Assembly (NCBI GenBank): GCA_013399115.1
Contig: VXAA01003306.1
Location: 417,403 to 481,402, forward strand
Origin: Anseranas semipalmata
Lineage: Eukaryota; Chordata; Aves; Anseriformes; Anseranatidae
Direction of reading: 5' to 3'
Length of the DNA stretch: 64,000 nt
In this document: piece by piece, positions 26,001 to 35,309 of the stretch
Layout: each line of letters starts with the position of its first letter
Position numbering within the stretch: the first letter of the stretch is position 1
Program-made: the position numbers and the translations under genes
Notes under the pieces: model-generated
What the model saw: the letters and a program-made list of their open reading frames with translations, nothing else
Databases searched by the model: none
What the model was told of the DNA's origin: nothing

Positions 26001-29000
26001 GGTATGTATAGAAACACATCCATGAACTTCAGAGTCAAGGCTCTGACTTGCATTAGACTACTCGAAGGAAACAGTTGCCAGAAAATCATAGAATCATGTA
26101 GGTTGGAAAAGACCCTAAAGATCAAGTCCAGCCATCAACCTAAAACTACCAAGTCCACCACTAAACCACATCCCTTAGTGCCACACCCACACGTTTCTTA
26201 AACACCTCCAGGGATCGCAACTCACTGCCCACTTCCCTGAGCAGCCTCTTCCCATGCCTAACCCCCCTTTCTGTGACCTGACAATAAGGAAGATCCAGAA
26301 AAGCATTTTAGACAACTAACAGCATTGGTTGTCACATTATTAAAAACAGCTAGTTATGGTAAGATAAGGGAACAGGAAACCTGAGATTTAGCATTCAAAG
26401 ACATGTACTTTAGAAATGAAACCAAAGCCCACAATTAAGAATGTAATCTATAACTTACTTATTTTCTGTAAAATTGCAAAGATCCAATAGACATTCTCCT
26501 TTTAAGATCTAAGAACAAAAAAAGCAGAAATATCTTACATAATAAAATCAAAACCATTCCATCTCTAACAATGTGACTGCATGATGGTTTTTGCCAAAAG
26601 CGAAATGAGACTTAGGAGCATAACTGGACTTTTTTTTTTTTTTGCCTAGACCAAAGCACTATAATGCCATTAGCTCAACGAACAGACCAGGACAAAGCTC
26701 AATTCTACCCAAGCTCTAGAAAAACTCATTCCTCAGAAACAGCACTGCTATTGAAAATCTGTTCCATCGACAGGTTAGGAACCTGATGAGTGACTACACA
26801 GACATTTCCACAGAGCTTGGAAACATTTTCCAGGATCAAAACCAGACAGAACAGGTTATCCATCTGCAACCTCATCCTCCTCATTCCAAAACATCTTGCT
26901 TAATTCCAAGATAAGCACTAGGACCAGACTGTCATTACAGTTATTCCACAAAATTGTTTCACAAGGTAACTTTTTTTGTCTGAAGAAAATGTTATCATCC
27001 ATGACTCAGTTTTCACACTGCCAAGAAAGTAAAGATTCTCCACACTGACATAAAAGCCAAAACAGAGGGGACCTTATAGCACACAGCATAAAAAGTGAGA
27101 GTAAATTCTGCTCCTGCTAATGTGCATACAAAGGAAAGCTGAACCAGCTCGAGCTCATTTGCCCATTAGTGCACTTTCCTCCAGCACCTGCAGGATTTAA
27201 ATGGTCACAAGACGGGACCATTCATAAGAGCACTATCATACATTCTTAAAGCAGTAAGATGTACCTTCCTATCAAATAATTTTGAGATGTATGGTTTAAA
27301 GTAGTGTTCCTTTATTCCTTTTGCTTCTACCAAAAGCCCATCATGCAGCTCACACAGTGTGGCAATGATGCAAGGAGGATCTTCAGAGGCTTTGTTCTCT
27401 GTTGCATGGAAATCTGCTGGTAGGCCTGAGGAGGAAGAGGGAAAAAGGAAAGAAAAATGACAACCAACCTTCAACTTAACTTAAAATCAATAAAAGAACA
27501 ACCATAATTCATTTTAGGTAATCTGTCCCCACCATACCTTTAAACGATGGATTTAGCAAATCTCTTCTATTTGGACACAAAAGGGCATTTGCAAAAACCA
27601 GGTCCAAGCAGCACAGAAGCAAATGATAGGAATTTACTAAATCATCTCCAATCATACGGAAATTACCTTTAAGAGATGGCATATCATGTCAAACAACACA
27701 ACACAAGTTCATAACTCAAAACGTATATGGAACATGCAGCTAAAAAAATCAAGCGTACCCTTAGTGTACACAAAGAGAGTCCAGCAGAAGTTGAAGAGAT
27801 CTTTAACACCACATGGCACTCGCCTGTCAATGAGGAGGAGGGCGAGAAGTCAGTCTCCAGTTCCAGGAAGCTGAAGCTTGTTATAAGGTTAACAGTTTTA
27901 TTCCGTTTCCTCGCTCAAAGCAGCAGTCGGAGCCATCACCTAACAGTTTCACGCTAAGGCACAATGTAAGCTACAGGTGCATATTTCAGCTTTCACTGCA
28001 GAGCCTCCCATCTAGCTCTACAGGGCTTTCTATACAGCATCATTGACCTTCTGACCCCTTTTTGAGCTAATGGTTGCCTTTGGTCTGTGACCCTGGCCAC
28101 GTCATTTTGGGGGTGTCATGACTGTAACAGAATTCTCCTGGAGCTGCACGCAGCGAGATGCCCAGGGCTATATAAATTACAGTGAGTTTTCTTCCTAAAT
28201 ATTTTACTATAGCATTAGTCATCCCCTCAGAAAATGCAACTACAATTTGTGTTACAGCTCTTCTGGTGAATAACATTCGGAGCGGAGACTATCCAAAACC
28301 ACGGAGCTGGAAGACCAGAGAAGAGATTATTCAAGACACCCAACAAAGAAGCTAAAGGTGTGGTTACACTAACAAACGCTGCTCTGATGAAGGAACATTG
28401 ACAGGGCATACGGATGAAATTTCTCTTTGTGCGGATGCAGCAATGCCCACAAGGCTACCTGCCATACACAAGGAGCTGTAGCAGCAGAAGCATCCTTTCT
28501 GTTTGTAAATATGGAGCTACACGAGAGCGTTTTACCCCAACAGTTATCCCCCCTCACACCCAGAGGACATACACAAGCCAGCAAAAATCTCTAGCACAGA
28601 CCCAGCTCAGCTCCCTCATTATTAAGGTTACATCCTCACTGTAAAGCTACCAGAGACAGCCACGCAGTCGGTGGAGAACACTGACAAGTCCCTTTAATTA
28701 AAGCAGAAGTACTCTGCATCTGGAAGATGACACCACCAGTTACTGAGAAGTTTGTCATAAAAATGACATAAAAACGAGCGCATCGGCTGCAATTTTCTTC
28801 CATTTAAGTGTTAACACTCATATGGCAATCACACTAAAATCCCAGTGATGTGGAAGTCCTGCTGATGCAATATTGCTTTCCCATGTAGCACAGCTACGTT
28901 TGCACAGAGGGATTATGTCACGGTACCAACTACAAGTCTCTTGCCACGACAGAACATCCCCATGCTAAACACTGCGACAGTCTCGCTGCATCTCAAGTTA

Positions 29001-30581
29001 CCCCACCTCACTCTACCTCCTCCCACCAGACAGAGCTGCGCTCATTAAGGGCCAAGTTCTGAATTTACAGAGAATTGTATAAACAAGCGCCGGATGCAAA
29101 GCTCTGCAGATACGAGCCGCGCTCCACCAAGACTAGGGATCTTCCTGTGCGTACTCCATTTCAGAATCGAGGCCACAACATGAAGCAGCCCTATCACTTC
29201 AGAACTTTACCTTATTTTTTAAAAGCACAAATAACAGTCTTAATATTCGTAAACCTGTTGAAAAGTCACACATAACCTCAAAAAATACCTCTGTTTCCTG
29301 CTTCGTTGTGGCTTAGAAGCCTCTTCATAAGGGTTTTGAAATACGTCCAAAAATATCGGTTCAAACTTTTTGAAAATCACAGTCGACACCTCAAAGTTCC
29401 TCTCCAGCCTCTCCACTCGCTCTCGGAATTCCTGTGGTAGATTTGACATGTCCATCCACTTCTTCATTTTGCTAAAAAACTGAATTAAACTTAAAAGAAA
29501 CAAGAAAATACTTTTATTTTCAGCTTTAACTAACTTTCTTTATTCCGAATTTTGATAAAGCCAAAATGCATCATATTTACTCCTTACCGACTACTTGGTT
29601 TAATATGTAGGTTTAACACTTATTTTGACAGACTCCCAAAGTGTATATATTGCAAGCTTTTTTGCCTCTTTATCACTCAGGTTTCTCTCCTTGACTCTCT
29701 AAGGCACGGGCATGGAAACGCTTATTTGCATTTAAAGGCTGCTGGCAGAGCTACGCTGGCTGTGGGAAGGGGAGAAAGGAAAGAGCGCGCTGCTTTGCGT
29801 GCCAAGGGAAGGGAGGAGAGACAGCGAACACACAAACATAAGTCTATGCCTATCAGCGTTACCTACACAAAAACTGTTACTGTAGGTGTAATTGTGTTGG
29901 CAACCCCCTCTGGGCAGTTTAGGTGAAAGCAGTTCTTTAAATGGAGCAAGAATTTTGAGTCCCAGCATCTTTGGTCAGACCCGCGGAGGCAAGCGGAGCT
30001 GGGAAGCCCCCGCAGCACGTAAATATCTACGTAAATGCGTAGCTCCGTGTTCCCAAAACGCGCGTGGCATAGCTGGCAATGCCAAATCCAGAGACTTGGC
30101 GTAAATCCCAAGTCAAACACGAGTCTCGTCGGGATTAGTAAGAGAACACTGGGATGTCTCGTTTGCATTTCAATTAACTACAAAATCAAAACCACTGCTG
30201 CGGGCGGAACAACCGCTGGTCTGACGTGGGTGGTTTTCCAAAGGCTCGAAGTCGGAAACGGGCAGCAATTAGGCGTTTGCATCTTACTTCCATTTTCAGC
30301 AACGGAGGACTCGTTGCTGCTACACCGCCACCCCGGGACACGCGTCCCGCGGCGCCCGGAGCCCCGAGGGCCGGGCTGGGCGCCTGGCACCGGGGGCAGC
30401 GGGCGGCCTGCGGGGCATGCGGGCAGGGGCAGCGGGGAGAGGTCAACCTGAGCTTGGCGGAGCGCAGGATCCTGGTCAGCGACACGCAGTTGCCCTCCAT
30501 CAGGCCGCTCCCCACGGTGGGCAGGACGCTCTTGCGGCAGGCCACGTAGAGCGCGCAGGCCAGCCAGTGCAGCGCTTCCCC
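7871..30581 (-). CDS. RBL1: RBL1 (p107), retinoblastoma-like pocket protein 1, exons 2-22; exon 1 not visible
   Basis: p107 is a nuclear pocket protein that binds E2F4/E2F5 with DP partners, joins the DREAM complex and represses cell-cycle genes until CDKs phosphorylate it. Twenty-one coding exons were placed with GT/AG sites and compatible phases. They sum to 3027 nt (1008 codons plus stop); with a first exon of about 50 codons this matches the roughly 1068-residue human protein. Order: N-terminal cyclin-like region (exons 2-6), pocket A (about exons 9-14), spacer with the RxL cyclin-binding motif KRRLFG (exon 15), pocket B (exons 16-21), then C-terminal SP sites and the basic KKR...KR tail. 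The C-terminus [15 protein letters not shown] and the spacer identify RBL1 rather than RBL2. Exon 1 with the start codon is missing at the N gap. Introns carry CR1 copies but none interrupts an exon. Confidence 0.96.
8312..8476 (-). CDS. RBL1: RBL1 exon 21
   Basis: 55 codons, phase 0 at both ends, acceptor CTTTCAG and donor AAG|GTAGAA. It encodes [16 protein letters not shown] and [19 protein letters not shown], carrying SP sites of the CDK-phosphorylated C-terminal region, and ends [11 protein letters not shown]. Confidence 0.97.
8653..8826 (+). mobile_element. CR1 LINE 3'-end fragment in RBL1 intron 20
   Basis: A short CR1 tail on the plus strand, antisense to RBL1: cagagaagctgtggatgccc, then ggaggtgttcaaggccaggc, the 3' UTR cttccaacccaagccattc and terminal tatgattctatg. 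A 76-codon open frame here is only the CR1 remnant. Confidence 0.9.
9088..9254 (-). CDS. RBL1: RBL1 exon 20
   Basis: 167 nt; acceptor TATTGCTAG, donor GTA|GTAAGT. It opens in phase 1 (two bases completing an Asp codon) with a Ser-rich linker [20 protein letters not shown]. The conserved pocket-B block [20 protein letters not shown] and [13 protein letters not shown] follows. Confidence 0.95.
11088..11166 (-). CDS. RBL1: RBL1 exon 19
   Basis: 79 nt, phase 0 in and phase 1 out; acceptor TGTCCTGTAG, donor GAAG|GTAGG. It encodes [19 protein letters not shown] and QDVEMTE. The first seven residues match the conserved pocket-B sequence. The rest is the variable insertion of pocket B and differs from the human p107 sequence I recall. 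Confidence 0.88.
11192..12073 (-). mobile_element. CR1 LINE with reverse-transcriptase segment in RBL1 intron 18
   Basis: A 5'-truncated CR1 in the same orientation as RBL1. The frame carries polymerase landmarks [20 protein letters not shown] and the catalytic FADDTKLG motif. It continues through AEKDLGVLV up to a single N at 11629, then [19 protein letters not shown], and ends with the CR1 3' UTR near 11192. Compared with the plus-strand copy at 3.4-4.2 kb, a block of roughly 75-80 codons is absent exactly at the N. The element is truncated and not autonomous. Confidence 0.92.
12246..12317 (-). CDS. RBL1: RBL1 exon 18
   Basis: 24 codons, phase 0 at both ends; acceptor TTTTCCAG, donor CAT|GTGAGT. 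It encodes [19 protein letters not shown] followed by QANSH, near-identical to the pocket-B segment of mammalian p107. Confidence 0.97.
12819..12995 (-). CDS. RBL1: RBL1 exon 17
   Basis: 59 codons, phase 0; acceptor CTCTTCCAG, donor AAG|GTAACA. This is the core of pocket [38 protein letters not shown] and [17 protein letters not shown]. These residues form part of the LxCxE-binding cyclin fold in pocket proteins. Confidence 0.97.
14441..14619 (-). CDS. RBL1: RBL1 exon 16
   Basis: 179 nt, opening in phase 1 and closing on a complete codon; acceptor CATCTACAG, donor AAG|GTAAGC. It encodes [20 protein letters not shown], a variable segment, then [14 protein letters not shown], where pocket B begins. 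Confidence 0.95.
15402..15668 (-). CDS. RBL1: RBL1 exon 15, spacer with cyclin-binding motif
   Basis: 267 nt, phase 1 in and out; acceptor TGCCTACTAG, donor CATG|GTATGA. It encodes [19 protein letters not shown], then [15 protein letters not shown] holding the RxL motif (KRRLFG) through which p107 binds cyclin A/E-CDK2, then [13 protein letters not shown] and a segment ending KVTIPLHG. This is one of the most diagnostic parts of the protein. Confidence 0.97.
16447..16638 (-). other. RBL1: Candidate unrecognised cassette exon in RBL1 intron 14
   Basis: A 192-nt segment stays open in the RBL1 frame. It is preceded by a strong polypyrimidine acceptor (TTTTTTTCCCCCTAG) and followed by AAGG|GTGAGG. 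It enters and leaves in phase 1, the same phase as the exon 14/15 junction, so inclusion would add 64 residues without a frameshift. After the shared Asp codon it reads [20 protein letters not shown], then [19 protein letters not shown], and ends ELFLKG. The LPLSPF start resembles the PLSPIS start of exon 15. I do not recall this peptide in mammalian p107. It may be a chance open frame; see findings. Confidence 0.4.
17141..17276 (-). CDS. RBL1: RBL1 exon 14
   Basis: 136 nt, phase 0 in and phase 1 out; acceptor TTATTTCTCAG, donor CGGG|GTATGT. It encodes [20 protein letters not shown], then [19 protein letters not shown] and GGSLRR, the start of the spacer with SP sites. Confidence 0.96.
17449..17613 (-). 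CDS. RBL1: RBL1 exon 13
   Basis: 55 codons, phase 0; acceptor TACCATTAG, donor GAA|GTATGT. It encodes [40 protein letters not shown] and a segment ending RVPTCEE, the end of pocket A. Confidence 0.97.
19191..19222. repeat. (CA)n/(TA)n microsatellite
   Basis: A short dinucleotide run, acacacacaac followed by atatatatatatat, in RBL1 intron 12. It is likely length-polymorphic and has no apparent function. Confidence 0.8.
19495..19632 (-). CDS. RBL1: RBL1 exon 12
   Basis: 46 codons, phase 0; acceptor TCTTTTCAG, donor AAG|GTAAAT. It encodes [20 protein letters not shown], then [19 protein letters not shown] and RPFYFYK, a highly conserved helix-rich part of pocket A. Confidence 0.97.
20497..20600 (-). 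CDS. RBL1: RBL1 exon 11
   Basis: 104 nt, opening in phase 1 and closing on a full codon; acceptor AAATTTCAG, donor ACT|GTAAGT. It encodes [20 protein letters not shown], then [14 protein letters not shown] in pocket A. Confidence 0.97.
21151..21263 (-). CDS. RBL1: RBL1 exon 10
   Basis: 113 nt, phase 2 in and phase 1 out; acceptor TTCTGCTGCAG, donor ATAG|GTATGA. It encodes [20 protein letters not shown], then [17 protein letters not shown], pocket A. Confidence 0.96.
22765..22931 (-). CDS. RBL1: RBL1 exon 9
   Basis: 167 nt, phase 0 in and phase 2 out; acceptor ATCTTACAG, donor TTTGA|GTAAGT. It encodes [20 protein letters not shown], then [20 protein letters not shown], near-identical to human. 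Pocket A starts here. Confidence 0.97.
24428..24614 (-). CDS. RBL1: RBL1 exon 8
   Basis: 187 nt, opening with one base completing an Asn codon and closing on AAG|GTGGTT. It encodes [20 protein letters not shown], then [17 protein letters not shown], a divergent stretch, and LQQHFEK. Confidence 0.96.
25926..25965. repeat. Two-copy tandem repeat, 19-bp period
   Basis: The unit actggagactgataaacaa occurs twice back to back in RBL1 intron 7. It is a simple local duplication with no coding content. Confidence 0.85.
26082..26282 (-). mobile_element. CR1 LINE 3'-end fragment in RBL1 intron 7
   Basis: A minus-strand CR1 tail. On the plus strand it begins aatcatagaatcatgtaggt, continues tggaaaagaccctaaagatc and reaches back into the end of the reverse-transcriptase frame (ccagggatcgcaactcactg). 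It is strongly 5'-truncated. Confidence 0.9.
26459..26508 (-). CDS. RBL1: RBL1 exon 7
   Basis: A 50-nt small exon, phase 0 in and phase 2 out; acceptor GTTCTTAG, donor AATAA|GTAAGT. It encodes [16 protein letters not shown], matching the short segment between the N-terminal domain and the pocket in human p107. Confidence 0.93.
27265..27425 (-). CDS. RBL1: RBL1 exon 6
   Basis: 161 nt, phase 1 in and phase 0 out; acceptor CCTCCTCAG, donor AAG|GTACAT. It encodes [20 protein letters not shown], then [20 protein letters not shown] and [13 protein letters not shown], all strongly conserved in p107. Confidence 0.97.
27538..27666 (-). CDS. RBL1: RBL1 exon 5
   Basis: 129 nt, phase 1 in and out; acceptor TCTCTTAAAG, donor AAAG|GTATGG. 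It encodes [20 protein letters not shown], then [20 protein letters not shown] and FK, part of the N-terminal cyclin-like fold. Confidence 0.97.
27759..27823 (-). CDS. RBL1: RBL1 exon 4
   Basis: A 65-nt exon opening with the last base of an Arg codon and closing AAGG|GTACGC. It encodes [20 protein letters not shown] plus K. It was found by reading the minus strand between exons 3 and 5, and the phases on both sides close. Confidence 0.95.
29289..29489 (-). CDS. RBL1: RBL1 exon 3
   Basis: 201 nt, phase 2 in and phase 2 out; acceptor TTTCTTTTAAG, donor CAGAG|GTATTT. It encodes [20 protein letters not shown], then [20 protein letters not shown] and [20 protein letters not shown]. It is nearly identical to human p107. 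Confidence 0.97.
30448..30581 (-). CDS. RBL1: RBL1 exon 2
   Basis: Donor CTCAG|GTTGAC, phase 2 out. It encodes [20 protein letters not shown], then [20 protein letters not shown] and SAKL, the conserved N-terminal domain start. The acceptor is taken as TGGCAG just before GGGGAAGCG, six bases from the N run. If that is wrong the exon continues into the gap. Confidence 0.9.
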
Positions 30582-30587
30582 CTGCCA

Positions 30588-30833
30588 NNNNNNNNNNNNN
30601 NNNNNNNNNNNNNNNNNNNNNNNNNNNNNNNNNNNNNNNNNNNNNNNNNNNNNNNNNNNNNNNNNNNNNNNNNNNNNNNNNNNNNNNNNNNNNNNNNNNN
30701 NNNNNNNNNNNNNNNNNNNNNNNNNNNNNNNNNNNNNNNNNNNNNNNNNNNNNNNNNNNNNNNNNNNNNNNNNNNNNNNNNNNNNNNNNNNNNNNNNNNN
30801 NNNNNNNNNNNNNNNNNNNNNNNNNNNNNNNNN
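30588..30833. other. Assembly gap, 246 N
   Basis: A run of undetermined bases inside the GC-rich RBL1 promoter region. RBL1 exon 1, with the start codon and about 50 codons, is seen nowhere else and is the likeliest content. Open frames drawn through the gap are artefacts. Confidence 0.95.
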
Positions 30834-31117
30834 GGGCAGCGCGGCCTCAGCGCTGCGAGTGGCCGCGGGCGCTGCCACAAACGGGGAGCCTGCCCGGCAG
30901 TTCCCGCGTCCCGCCGGGCCCGAGCCGCCCGCTTCCAAAAGGGCTCGGCCCCCGCGCTCCAGCGCGTGCGGACGGACGCTTGGAAACCGCTGCCTCGGTG
31001 GGGCTCAATGCCCGAGAAGCGGCTGTCTGCTGTGGGAACAAAGATGTTGGTTTTGCACCAGAATCGGTACCATAAGCACAGGAAGCACCGGGCACGCTGC
31101 TTCCTGGGAATGCAGGG

Positions 31118-31497
31118 TGTACGGGGGGGAACAAGTATTAGGTTTATATTCAACGGAAAAGCATCGACTGGGTGTATGGGACCAGATGGCTAAAAAGCCA
31201 TTAAAAACAGTAAGAAGGTAGCAGAAGATGAGAAGAACAAAGGGAGGAATTAAAGGTTGATAACATTGTAAGAAACCAGTAAACAAGCGTCGGGTGGTTT
31301 GTGAACCTGTAGTACTCAGCCAGTGAGGAACCAGGGGAGAGAGGAAGCATTGGGAAACAGGGCATAAAAGGTGTGAAAATGGCATCCACAGTGCTCTCCT
31401 GTTTGTGAGATGCCCGCCGTTGTGATTGCAAATAAAATGTTACTTCACTGAGATCCTTGCCTGAGCCTGCGTTATTGGCTAACGAGTGTTTCTCACA
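31118..31497 (+). mobile_element. Candidate solo LTR
   Basis: About 380 bp bounded by TGTACGG and TTTCTCACA, with LTR-like order: a gcataaaagg TATA-like box near 31361, an AATAAA signal at 31431-31436, then a short U5-like tail (gcctgagcctgcgttattgg). No coding region adjoins it and no target-site duplication was found. The call rests on architecture and is tentative. Confidence 0.42.
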
Positions 31498-31499
31498 CT

Positions 31500-34400
31500 G
31501 CCTTGCTGGCTCGGTGGCCCAGCGCGTGCTGCGTTTCGGGCGGTGGAGATCCAGCTTCAGATCGCATTTCAGTCAGGGAGCAAAACGCTTTAATTGAGTT
31601 CAGAGTGGAAATTCAGAGGCGCAACAAGATCGCCCGTTTGATGTAATCGGTCACGTCGCCCTGCAGTGGGCAGTGGGTGGTGGCGGGAGCCCCACGGGAA
31701 GGGGCTTGCACTCGTAACCCGGCCCTGGGCCCGGAGCACCAACAGACGGGAACCTGGCTTCACTGCTTCGAAGCCGCATGGTCCTGGGGAGCACTTTAAC
31801 CACCATCTTATGGCTCATTTGGGGTCAGCTACTGGCTGCTGCAGGTGTTCTGCCTTGTCTGAGCTGTGTGTTGGGCAGAGGAAACAAAGCGAGCAGGACA
31901 GCGTAGCTGGGGGATGAAACACCCTCTGGGGCTGGAGGGAGGAGCTGCAGCGCCCCGACATGGCATGAAAGGCCCGATGCCAGGGGCCTCCTCTCACTGG
32001 TAGCTCGAACTCTCTGATGCTTAGGGCTGAGCTCATGAGCAGCCCAGTGATGCCGGCCTCAATGTGGGACTCACTGGCGGCTTCTGGCCTGCCCCAAGCT
32101 ATGGTCCTACAAATGCAAACACGGGCTGGCTTCAGTTGTTTTTAAAATGCTCACTTGCAAAGCCCAGCGGCCCAGGGACCGTTGCGTGGAAGTCCCTCCC
32201 TCTCTGCAGCAGAAGCTGCAGATGACGATGCAGTTACCTCACTTGGGGTCACCACAGGGCTGCTCCCACTGGAGAACGGGTCCCGGCCCACTGGTGCCGG
32301 CTCCTGCAGCACCGGGCTGGAAGGAGCCGCGTGGCAGCGGAGCCTGTCCCCGCCGAGCACCAGCTTGGGTGCTTTCCAAAATGTTACTTCACCTAAGTGC
32401 TAGCTTTCGCCCAGGCACCTAAATGTGTCTGCAAAAAGATTTGTTGTAAGAGCAAGGAAAACCGAATGCCATGAAAAGCCGCTAAATGCATTTAATCGCT
32501 GACAAATAGGCTATGCAGTCCGAATCCCACAGTTGTATTTCTTCCTCCAGGTGCAAAGAAAGGATGTGCCCTCCTTGGAGGGACCTGAGTACTTCTTTTG
32601 TCTGTATGTGTCTGCTTGTTAACTGGAAATCTGTGCACCATTTCTGAAAAAATAATGGCAGTCACTGTGGGGATTTCCTTTTAAAATATGTCTTTATAAA
32701 TGGCACTGGCTGTTCCTGTAAAACGTCTCTTTTTCCTACAACACATCCAAAATACCTGTCAGATGAAAAATGCACAGCCAAAGGCTTAGCAGGAGCCAAG
32801 AGAGAAGACAAGACATGTTGTGGAGCATCTGCTACAGACTCCTGCTCCTCTCAGTTGCTCGTGCAACAGATCAGTGCTATTTCTCAAATATCCTCCAAGG
32901 GATGGTGCTGTCTTGTGTGAACCAATGCTTTCATCCAGACTTCCAACTGGAACTTTGAATTCCAAGCTAAATCATTAACGCATCATGCTCATCTGGACCA
33001 CTGACAAACGGGAGCCAGTTAAAAGTGCCCAACGGAGCCATTCCAGCCTCCTTTGATAAAATCAAACTCGAGTCTAAACAAGGTGAGACAGGGAAGCGGA
33101 GCTGATTTTCTGCTGAACTGGAGCTCTTGAATTGTTTGCCTTTTGAACTGAACTCTGGATTCTCCAGTAATTAATGGCCCCTTGGGCACCACACTGATGG
33201 TCTTGAGCCACCCATGGGTGAAACTGCAAACTCCCCAAAATTCACAGCAGGAAGCTGAGGTAGGCTCCCAGGTGAATGCAAGCTGTGAAGGGTGCATTTC
33301 AGAGGCATTTATGGACAGCAGGTGATGGGAAACGCATGATAAGGTGGATTTCTCTTACCACTAATTTTCCGGAGCTGCTTGGCATTCTCAGATCTGCCGC
33401 CCTCTCTGCTCTCTCTGCCCGCCGGGTTGCGAGGATGGGACCAGTCCTGCCCCGCAGCGCTGGTGGCCGGGACGCCTGCACGCTGCTGCTACCACCAGCC
33501 GTGGCTGCATGGCTGCTGGGCACCAACACACAGAGTGCAAAGCATGCAGGGACCATGAGCGTTACCTTCACCCTTCTGTAAAGCACTTAATATTGCTTTA
33601 AAGCTGTAAAAAAATAAGTGATGACTATTCAAGGGCTTTTCTGTGATTCAGCCCATGGTCCATAGCACCAGAATTAAAGCAGCTCCTGAAGAGTTGGAAA
33701 ATACAAGCACACTGAAAAACTCAAGTTTTTGGGGACACAAGCTAGATTTCATTTGAGGAGTGCACTTTACTCACTGCTAACCAAGACAGACCCCAAATCC
33801 ACGCTTGTAACTTTTTCAAGACGCCAGAACTGTAATGTCTGCCCTTAGGGTAGGCAGCACTCACCCAGCTACAGTTCAGTGCTGATGAAAACCTTTAACG
33901 ACCTTTTTGAGACTGCGCAGAGACTGAAAGATACCATGTAAATGTGTGATACTTTTCTAGCGTCCTGTCGGCTGAAAACTGCGCAGGGATAAAAGTGTGG
34001 CGGTGAGCAGCTGTGGGCGCTGGGCTCCCCTCTCGCCCCAGGAGCAGCAGTGGTCGGGACAGGGGCAACCGGGTCCTGCCAAACAAGCGCAGAGCTGTGC
34101 CTATGCATGGCCAGCCCTCAGGGCTGCCTACCTTACCTGCTCACCTGGTGACACAGGGCACGTCCCAGCTGCCGCTGACTGTACAGAGGAGAGGGAATTC
34201 ACGGAGATTTGGTAAATGCCAGCACGAGTGCTTCATATATCAAGGGACTGCCTGGTTTCTGCTTCAAGCAAACATTCTCGTGTAGATGAAGGCGGCGGAT
34301 GGCTGCAGTGTGCAGAGCCACAACTCAAAAAGTGACTTGGGAACAGGAAATCCAGCGTTTAACGTGATCGTTTTCCCTCCTCTGCCCCTGTCCAGGTGAT

Positions 34401-34600
34401 ACCTGATATTCCTAACAGTTTGAAGCCTCTTCTGCCCAGTGCGTTCCTGCTTCTCCCCCCCAAATAAACCTGGCAACAAAATGCAAGGAAAAGGCATTTA
34501 GGCAAGTACAAGGGGAGCAAGCACAAGCTCTTGGTTTGCTCCATGCCTCTTAAGTCTTCTTGCACCTTAAAGAAATAATTTAGCTTTTCCTGTGCATTTA
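31500..34600. other. Intergenic DNA between CHD6 and RBL1, nothing recognised
   Basis: Mixed-composition sequence without a splice-bounded exon, RNA gene or named repeat. Short open frames lie on both strands and overlap each other. Enhancers could be present but cannot be seen by eye. Confidence 0.5.
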
Positions 34601-34789
34601 TTTATTCACCTGAAAAACCGAATTAATACCTGCTTTTCTAAAGCATGAGATCATTGAGATTTATTACAAGCATTTATTTGGCACCTATTAGCATTTTACA
34701 AGGCTTAGATGGAAACACTTAGTATCTCAGTAAGAGAAACCAGAGACGCTGCTCCCCTTCTGCTGAGAGGTGCTGCGTAAGTGCAAAGG

Positions 34790-35075
34790 ACTATTACTGG
34801 TACCGGGGGGTTTCACGACTGGTCTTGGGGCTCCTACCGACCGTCTGGGCGAAGAGCCCCTGTGCACCGTCACCTGCTTAGACCGGCTGCGGAGCCTGGG
34901 CTGCTCCGGCACGCCTGTGAGCCAAGCGGCACGGCAAGCCAACCTACGTGGCGAAAGCCGCGGGGCACAGCTGCGGGTTTAGCCCGGGAACTCCTGCGGT
35001 TGCTGGAAAAGCTCGCGAGTCGGCTGTGAGCAGGCACTCCCCAGAGCACGTAACACACAGCTCACGGTGCACGAA
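34790..35075. promoter_or_regulatory. Orphan CpG-dense island
   Basis: About 25 CpG dinucleotides in roughly 250 bases at around 60% GC (for example ctcgcgagtcgg and gaaagccgcgg) stand between AT-rich flanks. It lies just downstream of the inferred CHD6 polyadenylation site and about 4 kb upstream of the RBL1 promoter. No exon was recognised in it. It may be an alternative promoter or regulatory element. Confidence 0.45.
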
Positions 35076-35309
35076 GAGCCACCCTAAAGAAGAAGTAAGC
35101 TGGATTCGACAGCTTCTCAAAGTATTCATGCTGAGAGAAAGGCAAGTAACTTTTATCACTGAGTCAGGTGAATTAAACATTCACATATATTTGCTGAAAA
35201 AAATTATATACATCTGTAGCAAGGCTCTGCCAAGTCTGAAAGATAAGCATCATCTAGTCACTAAATTAAAAAAATAAAAATCTGACTTTTAAATCTTTTT
35301 CTTTTTATC

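Larger units (their letters stand above)
30240..31060 (-). promoter_or_regulatory. RBL1: RBL1 CpG-island promoter region, broken by an assembly gap
   Basis: Sequence on both sides of the N run is GC- and CpG-rich and surrounds RBL1 exon 2, as expected of the p107 promoter CpG island. On the minus strand GCGGGAAC (plus-strand gttcccgc near 30900) is one mismatch from an E2F site. The core promoter and transcription start probably lie in or next to the gap. Confidence 0.6.

Noticed and set aside
7871..30581. RBL1 locus being RBL2 (p130)
   Set aside because: The C-terminus ([15 protein letters not shown]), the spacer (SAKRRLFG) and exon 17-21 sequences fit p107. The p130-specific C-terminal region (NHSALLRRLQDVA type) is absent.
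30895..30915. E2F-type site upstream of RBL1
   Set aside because: gttcccgc differs at one position from the consensus and lies beyond the gap. Suggestive but too weak to list as a site.
30834..30938. Upstream open frame across the gap as RBL1 exon 1 (EAGGSGPAGRGN...)
   Set aside because: It starts at a non-ATG codon, bears no resemblance to the pocket-protein N-terminus, and continues only because N was translated as X.
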